From: Syntrophomonadaceae bacterium | GTDB lineage: Bacteria > Bacillota > Dethiobacteria > DTU022 | Assembly (NCBI GenBank): GCA_003553305.1 | Contig: PWEB01000016.1 | Coordinates: 1-16,107 of the forward strand | Reading direction: 5' to 3' | DNA: 16,107 nucleotides | Shown here: positions 6,486-13,341 of the stretch, in pieces | How the letters are laid out: every line of letters starts with the position of its first letter | Numbering within the stretch: the first letter of the stretch is position 1 | The notes under the pieces: generated by a model | The model's database searches: none | What the model was told of the DNA's origin: nothing | The model's input: the letters and a program-made list of their open reading frames with translations, nothing else | Program-made: the position numbers and the translations under genes

Positions 6486-7829
6486 TTGGGAATAGAAGAA
6501 CAGGGAGCCTGGGGCGTTTTACTGATTGTGCTGGCCCTGATTGCCTCCGGACGATTCCGGATGGAACTGGTGGCCCTGGGGGGCCTGCTTGTTTTGGGGG
6601 TGAGCGGGCTTGCACCGCCGGAGGTGATTTTTTCAGGCTTTGGTCATCCTGCGCTGGCTACGATTATTGCTATTTTTTTGGTTAGCCAGGGTATTATTGA
6701 TTCGGGCCTTTTGCAGGGACTGGGGCAGGCCCTGGCTAAAAGGCTGCACTCTCTCAGAGGGCAGATTATAAGCATTTCAGCCGTAAGCGCTTTTCTCTCT
6801 GCCTTCATGAACAACGTCGGGGCGGTAGGTTTGATGCTCCCTACAGCTATCCGCATGGCCAAACGCTCTGGAAACAGCTCGGGCACTTTTGGGATGCCCC
6901 TGGCGATAGCTTCAATTTTAGGCGGCACAGTGACCCTGATTGGCAGCGCACCTAATATCATTATCGCCTCTTATATGCTGTCATCCACCGGCCAGCCTTT
7001 TAAAATGTTTGATTTTGCCCCCCATGGACTGGCTATGCTAATTACAGCTTTATTAACCTGGATACTCTGTAAATCCTGCGGGATGGATGTGGGAAATAAT
7101 GTGACCCCTGGAAATTCAGGGCGAAACAAATCAAAAACGGAAAGACAGTCCCCCGGCCTGGTTGGAGACCTTGGTGATCCTGAAAAATCAACTGAGGAGG
7201 AAGGTAACGGACTTGATAAACCGATTAGCTTCACTCCCCTGGCCGGCCGGCAAAAGCAGGCAACTCTCCTTATTTTACTTGCTGCTGTGATCCTGGTAAG
7301 CCTCGACCTGCTGCACCCGGCTTTTGGATTCGGAGGGGCTGCCCTGCTTATGATAGTTAGCGGTATCTTAAAGCCGACCGCTGCTTATAATAATGTTGAT
7401 ATAAAAATTATTTTTTTCCTGGGTGCAATGCTCGGAATCGGCCAAACTTTAGAACATACCGGGGCCCTCGATACATTATCGGCATATATCGCGGGTTTCA
7501 CGGAAGGGTTTTCTCCATTCTGGCTAATCCTGCTGCTGGTTATAATCTCATCTGCCTTGTCGAATGCGATCAATAATTCAGCAGCTGCAGTTTTTATGGC
7601 TCCGCTGGCCGTGGGAATTGCAGCCGGCAGCAGCCTGGGAACAGCAGCAGCCCTGATGGCTACAGCAGCTGGCTCTAACCTGACCCTGCTTATCCCGACT
7701 CATCAGGCAGCCCTGATGGTCATGAGCAAGGCACCCTTCTCGACTATTTCTTTTTTACGCTTTGGAGTAATCCTGAGCTTTTTTTGCAGTTTGGCTGCCG
7801 CTGCAGTAATCATTATCTTCTGGCAGTAA
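6486..7829 (+). CDS. SLC13/ion-transporter-superfamily anion permease
   Basis: A polytopic inner-membrane carrier of the SLC13 (DASS)/CitMHS type, probably moving an anion with sodium or protons. The two inverted halves each carry the family's Asn-rich hairpin motif: SAFMNNVGAVGLMLP in the first half (Asn109, Asn110) and SNAINNSAAAVFMAP in the second (residues 359-373). GGTVTLIGSAPNIII (about 146-160) follows the first motif and GSNLTLLIPTHQAA (about 396-409) the second. A charged cytoplasmic loop (about 198-257) separates the halves. No TrkA-C domains are present, unlike many relatives. TTG 6486 is chosen because GGAGAG (6474-6479) precedes it by 6 bases. An in-frame TTG at 6447 (460 residues) has no ribosome binding site. 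The substrate is unknown: sulfate, dicarboxylates and other anions are possible. The sulfur genes 107 bases downstream on the same strand favour a sulfur oxyanion, by inference only. Confidence 0.82.
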   Translation: MGIEEQGAWGVLLIVLALIASGRFRMELVALGGLLVLGVSGLAPPEVIFSGFGHPALATIIAIFLVSQGIIDSGLLQGLGQALAKRLHSLRGQIISISAVSAFLSAFMNNVGAVGLMLPTAIRMAKRSGNSSGTFGMPLAIASILGGTVTLIGSAPNIIIASYMLSSTGQPFKMFDFAPHGLAMLITALLTWILCKSCGMDVGNNVTPGNSGRNKSKTERQSPGLVGDLGDPEKSTEEEGNGLDKPISFTPLAGRQKQATLLILLAAVILVSLDLLHPAFGFGGAALLMIVSGILKPTAAYNNVDIKIIFFLGAMLGIGQTLEHTGALDTLSAYIAGFTEGFSPFWLILLLVIISSALSNAINNSAAAVFMAPLAVGIAAGSSLGTAAALMATAAGSNLTLLIPTHQAALMVMSKAPFSTISFLRFGVILSFFCSLAAAAVIIIFWQ

Positions 7830-7880
7830 AATGATACAGCCTGGTAATGGTTTAAAACCTTGCCGATAAATCAGTAGTTT

Positions 7881-7907
7881 TGCTTACCAGCCCTTAAGGC
7901 GTAAGCA
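7881..7907. promoter_or_regulatory. Inverted repeat (candidate operator) before the CstB-like gene
   Basis: TGCTTAC (7881-7887) and GTAAGCA (7901-7907) are a perfect 7-base inverted repeat with a 13-base spacer, which itself contains the palindrome CCTTAAGG (7892-7899). An outer pair, CTGGTAA (7841-7847) and TTACCAG (7884-7890), overlaps it. The repeat ends 15 bases before the ribosome binding site AAAGGAG (7922-7928). Comparable persulfide genes elsewhere are controlled by persulfide-sensing repressors (CstR, BigR), so this is a reasonable operator candidate, or alternatively a leader hairpin. I see no clear -35/-10 pair nearby. Confidence 0.35.
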
Positions 7908-7936
7908 CCAAATTTATATTTAAAGGAGTTGAGCTA

Positions 7937-9322
7937 ATGCATTTTGCACAAATTTACACCCCGGGGATTGCCCAGTGTTCATACGTCATCGGTAGCGGCA
8001 AAAGATGCGTGGTGGTTGATCCGGTCCGCAATGTCGAACAGTATATCGAGCAGGCAAACGAGTTCAACATGGAAATTGTGGGAATCCTGGAAACCCACCT
8101 GCATGCTGACTTTGTTTCCGGCCACATGGAACTGGCTGAGAAAACAGGAGCAAAAATATATGCTCCCAAAATTGCCAACTGCGAATTTCCCCATCATGCT
8201 CTTGCTGAAGGGGAAGAAATTACTATCGAAAACCTGCGCTATAAACTAATCGAAACCCCCGGCCATACCCCGGATTGCACGGTTTATCTCGTCACTGATT
8301 TAGAACGAGGTGAACAGCCGGTAATGGCCTTTACAGGCGACACATTGATGGTTGGTGATGTCGGTCGTCCGGACCTTTTCCCAAACCGAGAAGAAGAATT
8401 AGCGGAAAATTTGTTTAACAGCCTTAAAAAGCTAAAAGAACTCCCCGATCATATCGAAATATATCCGGCTCACGGGATGGGTTCTCTTTGCGGGCGGGCC
8501 CTTTCAGCAAAATTATGGAGCACCATCGGAACTGAACGTCGGGCAAACTATGCCCTCCAGCACAACGAACTAGAAACTTTCAAAAAGGATTTACTGACCG
8601 ATATGCCAGCTGCGCCCGATCACTTTACGCGCTGCACGGAAATTAACCGCACAGGACCTGTCCTAATCAGGGAGACTATAAAATCTGGACCTATGAAGCC
8701 CCAGGAAGTCTCTGCTGCTTTAGAAAAAGAAAACTACAGTGTTATTGATACACGTTCCTATCATTCTTTTGCCGCCGCCCATATTCCCGGATCGTACAGC
8801 ATTAGCAAATACGGCAATTTCGCCACCTTTGCCGGCTGGCTTGTTCCACCGGAAGATAAGCTGATTTTAATCCTGGAAGATGAAAATGATCTGCAGAAAA
8901 TAGAGGCTGCCCTTTACAACGTTGGTCTGGACAATGTGGCCGGCTACCTGGAAGGGTCCATTGAAAAGTGGATTAACAACGGCCTGCCGGTAAGCCATGT
9001 TCAAACTATCTCGGTGCACCGGATGCGGGAGTGGATGCAAAATGATCCACCAGTGATCCTTGATACCCGGGCAAATAATGAATGGAAAGACTTGCATATT
9101 GAAGGCACCGGCCTGGCTCCGACTCCCGATATGCGGCACCGTTACAAAGAATGGGATCCTGAAAAACCGGTTGTTGTTTTATGTAATACCAGCAACCGTT
9201 CCATGACAGCAGCCAGCCTTTTAAAGCAAAGAAACTTCAGGCAGGTTATTAATGCCGTTGGGGGCACCACTGCCTGGGCTGCAGCCGGTTACCCGATTGA
9301 AACAGGTGGTGATGACCGATGA
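7937..9322 (+). CDS. CstB-like persulfide dioxygenase-rhodanese (MBL plus two rhodanese domains)
   Basis: Three domains as in CstB of Staphylococcus. Residues 1 to about 240 form an ETHE1-type metallo-beta-lactamase fold: THLHAD (His54, His56, Asp58), ETPGH (His110), FTGDTLMVGDVGRPDLF (Asp135) and YPAHG (His179). By family analogy, His54, His110 and Asp135 hold the iron. Cys185, near the active site, may match the reactive cysteine reported in CstB. Residues about 253-351 form a rhodanese domain without an active-site Cys (ILILEDEND at the loop), a pseudo-domain as in CstB. Residues about 356-457 form an active rhodanese domain with the loop CNTSNRS (Cys416). Known relatives oxidise low-molecular-weight persulfides with oxygen and pass sulfane sulfur to make thiosulfate. 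Start ATG 7937 lies 8 bases after AAAGGAG. The stop overlaps the next start by ATGA, so it is co-translated with the YeeE pair. The fold and domain order are certain; the exact reaction, especially in an anaerobe, is inference. Confidence 0.9.
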   Translation: MHFAQIYTPGIAQCSYVIGSGKRCVVVDPVRNVEQYIEQANEFNMEIVGILETHLHADFVSGHMELAEKTGAKIYAPKIANCEFPHHALAEGEEITIENLRYKLIETPGHTPDCTVYLVTDLERGEQPVMAFTGDTLMVGDVGRPDLFPNREEELAENLFNSLKKLKELPDHIEIYPAHGMGSLCGRALSAKLWSTIGTERRANYALQHNELETFKKDLLTDMPAAPDHFTRCTEINRTGPVLIRETIKSGPMKPQEVSAALEKENYSVIDTRSYHSFAAAHIPGSYSISKYGNFATFAGWLVPPEDKLILILEDENDLQKIEAALYNVGLDNVAGYLEGSIEKWINNGLPVSHVQTISVHRMREWMQNDPPVILDTRANNEWKDLHIEGTGLAPTPDMRHRYKEWDPEKPVVVLCNTSNRSMTAASLLKQRNFRQVINAVGGTTAWAAAGYPIETGGDDR

Positions 9323-9849
9323 TCGCAACCCTGCTTAGAACAATATTTGTGGACCCCTGGCCCTTCTGGGCCGGGGGCATGATCATCGGACTGCTTGTTC
9401 CTTTGCTTTACTACTACTACAACACAGCCCTGGGGGTTTCGACCGGCTACGGAAACCTGGTGAAAATATTCTTGCCTTCCCGGCACCTGGAATGGATTAA
9501 AACCAAATTCCCTGAAACCTGGAGCTGGCGGGTCTATTTCATAATCGGGATCATCCTGGGCGGGTTTATCTCCTCCGCGCTGGCCGGCAACGCCGGGCTG
9601 ACCACGGAGATGGGCCGCTTCACCGATACTGTTCAGTGGCCTGGCCTGCTTACCGCCATTTACTTTTTTGTGGGTGGGGTCTTACTCGGTCTCGGAGCCC
9701 GCATCGCCGGTGGCTGCACCTCCGGGCACAGCATTCATGGATTGGCCAACCTGCATATCTCAAGCATGCTTGCTTCGGCAATGTTTGTTATCGGCGGGAT
9801 TATTGCAGCTAACCTGGTCCGGGTCACTTTACTGGGAGGTGTTTGGTAA
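9319..9849 (+). CDS. YeeE/YedE (DUF395) family sulfur transporter, first half
   Basis: A membrane protein of 176 residues from the YeeE/YedE family, whose full-length members (such as TsuA) import thiosulfate through a path lined with cysteines. This is a half-size form. It has about four hydrophobic segments and the family motif GGCTSGHSIHGL (131-142), with Cys133 in the conduit. ATG 9319 overlaps the stop of the CstB-like gene. The gene ends at 9849, one base into the next half-transporter. Paired short proteins of this kind next to a persulfide-dioxygenase-like gene are known from BigR-controlled operons (PmpA/PmpB). It probably forms a complex with the following protein and moves thiosulfate, sulfide-derived sulfur or sulfite. 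The direction of transport is not known. Confidence 0.85.
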   Translation: MIATLLRTIFVDPWPFWAGGMIIGLLVPLLYYYYNTALGVSTGYGNLVKIFLPSRHLEWIKTKFPETWSWRVYFIIGIILGGFISSALAGNAGLTTEMGRFTDTVQWPGLLTAIYFFVGGVLLGLGARIAGGCTSGHSIHGLANLHISSMLASAMFVIGGIIAANLVRVTLLGGVW

Positions 9850-10265
9850 TGGATAAAAAACTCGGTTTCTTAGGTTTCGGTATCCTCTTCGGATTTGCCC
9901 TCAGCAGGGTCGGCGCCTCTGATTTCGACCTGATTCTAGGCATGTTTCTCGGAGCAGACTATACCCTAATCGGAGTTATAGGCATTGCAGTTGTGGTCGG
10001 CTTTATCGGGATGCAGCTTATTAAGAAATTTGAACAGCCGACCATCAGCGGTGAATCGTTAAAAATAAGCTATAAGGAACTTAAACCCTGGAGCCTTGTC
10101 GGCGCAGGCATTTTCGGGCTCGGCTGGGGCATTTCCGGGGCCTGCCCGGGAACCGTGCTTGCCCAACTAGGCGAAGGCAAGGTTTTTGGCTTCTTCACCT
10201 TTGCAGGAATGATCGTGGGCACCTACATTTACGCCCGTTTAAAGGAAGAAAGGCCGGAGCTGTAA
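9849..10265 (+). CDS. YeeE/YedE (DUF395) family sulfur transporter, second half
   Basis: The partner half-transporter, 138 residues, with about four membrane segments and the second family motif GWGISGACPGTVLAQLG (92-108), with Cys99. Together with the preceding protein it gives the two GxC motifs found in one chain in full-length YeeE/TsuA proteins. The start ATG 9849 overlaps the upstream stop as TAATG and lies 9 bases after GGGAGG (9834-9839). An in-frame TTG at 9843 is too close to that site. The C-terminus is a short charged tail. It is the last gene of the unit, followed by a strong hairpin. Confidence 0.85.
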   Translation: MDKKLGFLGFGILFGFALSRVGASDFDLILGMFLGADYTLIGVIGIAVVVGFIGMQLIKKFEQPTISGESLKISYKELKPWSLVGAGIFGLGWGISGACPGTVLAQLGEGKVFGFFTFAGMIVGTYIYARLKEERPEL

Positions 10266-10315
10266 ACAAGGAAGGATATATTCTTACAGCAAAAAACAAT
10301 TCATTCTTTTACTAC

Positions 10316-10348
10316 GCTCCGGGGTGTCTAAGCTGAACACTCCGGAGC
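10316..10348. terminator. Strong hairpin ending the sulfur operon
   Basis: GCTCCGGGGTGT (10316-10327) and ACACTCCGGAGC (10337-10348) pair over 12 bases with a single G-U wobble and a 9-base loop. It begins about 50 bases after the last YeeE gene. The sequence behind it (AATTAATTT) is AT-rich but not a clean T-run, so termination is likely rather than certain. It could also stop transcripts coming from the opposite strand. Confidence 0.65.
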
Positions 10349-10675
10349 AATTAATTTCCGCAATTCACATTTCCTCTAACCCTTACAAACAATAGATCTC
10401 TTCATATCCCCTAGGTTAGATTTCGTCGTGATTTAGCTGATCTCCCCTGCTGGACCCCGCGCATTACCTGAGTATCCCAGGGCAAATGAATACTACCCCT
10501 CTGACACCGAAGGGCTTAAAGCAGCAGCAGACTCAACCTGGGCAACCTTTCAACAATGTCGCCGGAGAAAGAAGCCGGTTATCAAAAGCCACACCCGTAA
10601 TTACCGAGCACCCGCCTGGGGATTTCAAAGCGAACAGCCTTCAAAGGCTCCACTGCCTGGAAAATGCGAACTCAA
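10349..10675. other. Gap without a convincing gene
   Basis: No open frame here has both a start and a ribosome binding site. An 89-codon ATG frame on the + strand (10486-10755) runs into the antisense of the next gene, has low-complexity content and no ribosome binding site, so I do not accept it. A second + frame is open from 10437 to beyond 10690 but has no ATG. It reads somewhat protein-like (for example EYYPSDTEGLKAAAD near 10485-10530) and could be a decayed fragment. A small inverted repeat, AGCCTT/AAGGCT, lies at 10636-10649, shortly downstream of the lipoprotein gene on the - strand, without a T-run. Confidence 0.4.
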
Positions 10676-12064
10676 CTATTCAATTACCAGGTCCAGTTCA
10701 ACCAGATTTTCCACACTGCCATCTATCGGAGACTCTGAATACAGTTTCACAATAATCTCTTCCCCGCTTTCAATTTCTTCGGGAACTGATAAATCCACTG
10801 TGAAGTGTCCCCAATTATGGCCGTGTCCGCTAGTAATTCCGCTGTCCAATTTGTTTCCTGCACCATCGGTCAACTCGTATTGAACCGTGCCCTCAAAAAC
10901 CAATTCAATTCCTTCCACCATAAACTCCCTGGAAACGGTATCACCCGGAACAGGGGATAAAACCCTGATATCTTCACTTCCGGCAACCATCGGCGGCAAC
11001 CAATCAAGGTTATCCAGGGTGGGTACAAATTCCACGTCTCCTTCAGCGACAAACTCCACCGGCAGCCCTGTAGGCTCAGTCTCCCTTAAATCGTAAGGAT
11101 AAGTAAGCGCCTGGGTGACGATATCATCTTCACCTGGCTCGGAAAGTTTTACAGTAACTGTTAGCTGGTCAGCTTCCTCCTCTAATGAGGTGATCTCAAC
11201 GCTATAGCCGCCGGTCCGCTGTTCTCCGAAAGTGACCAGCAGGTAAAGGGTCCCCGCGTATTCCCTGGCCTGGGCCAGCCATATATCCCGGGAGTATTCA
11301 ATCCACTCTTCAATCTCTCCTGGCAGCACTGCTTCTTCCTCCTCAGGGGCTTTTGGTTCATCCCAGATGCGATGGCCATCATCCCAGGGTTCACCTTCAA
11401 CTAAGACCATCACTTCATTAACTTCTGCAAACTGCACAGCCGTCCAGAGCACTGACTGGATAAAGACATTCCCGGCCAGCGATCCGCCCGGCCACTGCTC
11501 TCCGAACATCTCCTCAGAAAGGTTTAGCGTGGCCAGGCCATGTTCATCAATTTCCAGATCTATTATCTCCACCGGGTCACGAACTACCGGCGAGAAGTCT
11601 TCTTCTTCCGGATCAGGCCTTTCAAAGAGCGCTTCCAGGGTAACCGTTAAAAGTTTTTCAGGATCATCATGATCTGCAACTTCCGCCCGGTAAGGGCTAA
11701 CGTAACCATACCGCCCGGCTTCGCCGGTTTGAATTGCTTCGGAATGACCGAAGTAAAGGTCCACCTCTTGATAAGCTGCTTTTTCTTCGAAAAGGGCGAC
11801 CAGGTTTCTATCTGCTTCTATCTCAAACTGATAGCTCTTTTCATTGCTCACGATTTCTCCGGCTTCTTCCCAACCTGCAAAAACGTAACCTTCGAAAGGT
11901 TCAGCCTCAACAGTAACAGCTATATTCTGCTCGTGAGTCCCTGCCCCTTCTACATTTCCGCCTTCTTCAGGATTGGCTTCCAGGCTGACCTGGTGTTCTG
12001 CAGTACAACCTACCACAAGCATGGCAGCAGCAAGCACAAATACAAGCAAGATTTTCATTTTCAT
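10676..12064 (-). CDS. Lipoprotein with beta-repeat, GerMN, PrcB-like and Gmad2 domains
   Basis: A secreted, lipid-anchored protein of 462 residues with the lipobox LVVGC (Cys20). Domain order: a small beta-repeat of the InlB/'bacterial repeat' type (about 26-93, with NPEEGGNV and YVFAGW); a GerMN domain (about 101-232, with VDLYFGHSEA, LATLNLSEEMF, and the helix SLAGNVFIQSVLWTAVQF); an acidic linker; a domain like the PrcB C-terminal region (about 262-340, with LYLLVTFGEQRTGGYSVEI); and a C-terminal Gmad2 immunoglobulin-like domain (about 365-462, with IRVLSPVPGDTVS and GHGHNWGHFTVDL). GerMN and Gmad2 are found in spore-germination and sporulation lipoproteins such as GerM and in other Firmicute envelope proteins. 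The start ATG has GAGGGGG (12076-12082 on this strand) 11 bases before it; the second ATG, two codons later, is further away. It probably acts at the cell surface or in the forespore intermembrane space. Its specific role is unknown, and it stands alone without sporulation genes next to it. Confidence 0.85.
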   Translation of the reverse strand: MKMKILLVFVLAAAMLVVGCTAEHQVSLEANPEEGGNVEGAGTHEQNIAVTVEAEPFEGYVFAGWEEAGEIVSNEKSYQFEIEADRNLVALFEEKAAYQEVDLYFGHSEAIQTGEAGRYGYVSPYRAEVADHDDPEKLLTVTLEALFERPDPEEEDFSPVVRDPVEIIDLEIDEHGLATLNLSEEMFGEQWPGGSLAGNVFIQSVLWTAVQFAEVNEVMVLVEGEPWDDGHRIWDEPKAPEEEEAVLPGEIEEWIEYSRDIWLAQAREYAGTLYLLVTFGEQRTGGYSVEITSLEEEADQLTVTVKLSEPGEDDIVTQALTYPYDLRETEPTGLPVEFVAEGDVEFVPTLDNLDWLPPMVAGSEDIRVLSPVPGDTVSREFMVEGIELVFEGTVQYELTDGAGNKLDSGITSGHGHNWGHFTVDLSVPEEIESGEEIIVKLYSESPIDGSVENLVELDLVIE

Positions 12065-12252
12065 ATCTGGATTATCCCCCTCTTTATAAGCTTTATTTTT
12101 AACTAAACCTCAGCCTCTCTAGATATGACAAACTGAACAGTCCAATGGTTCGTTTTTTCGCTGTAGCCGTAACCTTTTCACAGGCTAGCATATCACAAGC
12201 ATTGGTACTTACTCAATATAAAACCAACCCCCTTACTTAAGCAATTTTAAAA
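12065..12252 (-). promoter_or_regulatory. Leader and promoter region of the GerMN lipoprotein gene
   Basis: About 190 bases of AT-rich sequence lie between the dehydrogenase terminator and the lipoprotein start. Read on the - strand it holds weak promoter-like pairs: TTGTCA with TTTAGT 18 bases on, and TTGAGT with TATGCT 18 bases on. Neither is strong. I see no gene and no recognisable riboswitch. The terminator upstream implies that the lipoprotein has its own promoter here. Confidence 0.3.
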
Positions 12253-12274
12253 CCCCGCCTATTTGAAGGCGGGG
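12253..12274 (-). terminator. Rho-independent terminator of the dehydrogenase gene
   Basis: CCCCGCC (12253-12259) and GGCGGGG (12268-12274) form a 7-base GC-only stem with an 8-base loop. On the - strand it is followed directly by TTTTAAAATT, a terminator-like tail. It lies about 57 bases past the dehydrogenase stop codon and separates that gene from the lipoprotein gene. Confidence 0.75.
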
Positions 12275-12331
12275 CGAATTTAGGTGCCCTAAACATCCTG
12301 AGCATAACCCGTAAATATTGGCTTAGTTCAC

Positions 12332-13090
12332 TTAGCAGCCCTTGCAGGCAACTATTCCACCATCTATAACAAGCTCTGAACCGGTCATAAAGGATGCTTC
12401 ATCGGAGGCAAGGTATAAAGCTCCATAAGCAATATCAATCGGCTCTCCCAGGCGAGGCATAGGTGTCATATTTTCAAAATTTTCTCTTGACTCTTTAACT
12501 TCTAAAATCGGATTTGTCATCGGACTGACTATAACACCAGGATGTATTGAATTAACCCGAATATTTTCTTTCGCATAATCAGCAGCTACATTCTTAGTAA
12601 ATGTACGCATTGCCCCTTTTGAGGCATTGTATGCAGCAGCTCCAAACCCTAATATGCCTGAGATTGAGGAAATGTTAACAATAGAGCCCCCGCCGGCTTT
12701 ACGCATTTCGGGAATAGAATATTTTGTGCCCAGAAAAGCGCCACCGGCATTGATGCTCATAACCTTATTCCAATCCTCCAAAGTTGTTTCCTCTGCGTTC
12801 CCCGCAGAAAATACACCGGCATTATTAACTAAAATATTTAGCGACCCATAAGTATCAACGGTTTTCTTAACTACATCCACCCAGCCTTGCTCCGAGGTAA
12901 TATCATGGGTTATGGCGATAGCATCTCCACCGGCCTTCTTAACTTCTTCAACAACTTTATTTAATTTTTCTTCCTGCAGGTCAGTAGCAACCACTTTAGC
13001 GCCTTCTTTAGTAAAAAGTCTTACTTCCTCAGCACCTTGACCTGATGCGCCTCCGGTTATAATTGCAACCTTACCATCTAATCGACCCAT
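12332..13090 (-). CDS. Short-chain dehydrogenase/reductase (SDR)
   Basis: A classical SDR of 252 residues, a cytosolic NAD(P)-dependent alcohol/ketone oxidoreductase. The dinucleotide site is TGGASGQG (12-19), with Gln in place of the more common Ile or Leu. Asp37 at the end of the second strand points to NAD(H) rather than NADP(H). NNAG (89-92), Asn114, Ser141, Tyr154 and Lys158 (YNASK) complete the catalytic tetrad. The C-terminal GSELVIDGGIVACKGC is typical up to the last residues; two cysteines near the very end are uncommon. Start ATG 13090 has AAAGGAG (13100-13106 on this strand) 9 bases upstream. It is monocistronic, with its own terminator, and divergent from the BCCT carrier gene. 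The substrate cannot be told from sequence; relatives are often annotated as 3-oxoacyl-ACP reductase-like or glucose 1-dehydrogenase-like. Confidence 0.92.
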   Translation of the reverse strand: MGRLDGKVAIITGGASGQGAEEVRLFTKEGAKVVATDLQEEKLNKVVEEVKKAGGDAIAITHDITSEQGWVDVVKKTVDTYGSLNILVNNAGVFSAGNAEETTLEDWNKVMSINAGGAFLGTKYSIPEMRKAGGGSIVNISSISGILGFGAAAYNASKGAMRTFTKNVAADYAKENIRVNSIHPGVIVSPMTNPILEVKESRENFENMTPMPRLGEPIDIAYGALYLASDEASFMTGSELVIDGGIVACKGC

Positions 13091-13121
13091 ATCAACACGC
13101 TCCTTTAATATTTATTCTATC

Positions 13122-13140
13122 GACTATATATAAAATAGTC
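13122..13140. promoter_or_regulatory. Palindrome in the SDR/BCCT divergent region
   Basis: GACTAT (13122-13127) and ATAGTC (13135-13140) form a 6-base inverted repeat with a 7-base AT spacer, about 32 bases upstream of the dehydrogenase start. The size and place suit a dimeric repressor operator overlapping the dehydrogenase promoter. The rest of the 250-base intergenic region is AT-rich. Confidence 0.3.
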
Positions 13141-13244
13141 CATTCTAATTTTAAAATAAATGAAATTACATGTCAAATCATCAGCAAGTATAAAAAAGTG
13201 AATATTCAAGGATTTCCACCAGTTTTGTCCTCTGCTTAAATCAC

Positions 13245-13273
13245 TTGACTTAAAAAGCCACATCATGTAGATT
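13245..13273 (+). promoter_or_regulatory. Sigma-A-type promoter for the BCCT gene
   Basis: TTGACT (13245-13250) and TAGATT (13268-13273) are separated by 17 bases. They match the consensus at five and four of six positions. The predicted RNA start near 13280 gives a leader of about 60 bases before the TTG start. Confidence 0.55.
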
Positions 13274-13341
13274 AGGGAGCAAAATAAGATTTTAAGCTAA
13301 TATATGCTTATCCTTAGCATTTAGGAAAAGGAGTTTTAAAA

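Noticed and set aside
10486..10755. An 89-codon + strand frame in the gap
   Set aside because: No ribosome binding site, low-complexity Gln/Pro-rich translation, and it overlaps the lipoprotein gene in antisense.
11669..12106. A 145-codon + strand open frame opposite the GerMN lipoprotein gene
   Set aside because: It is antisense to a gene with clear domains, a lipobox and a ribosome binding site; its own translation shows no recognisable family.
12065..12331. A riboswitch in the leader of the lipoprotein gene
   Set aside because: Apart from the dehydrogenase terminator I could find no conserved aptamer-like arrangement of stems.
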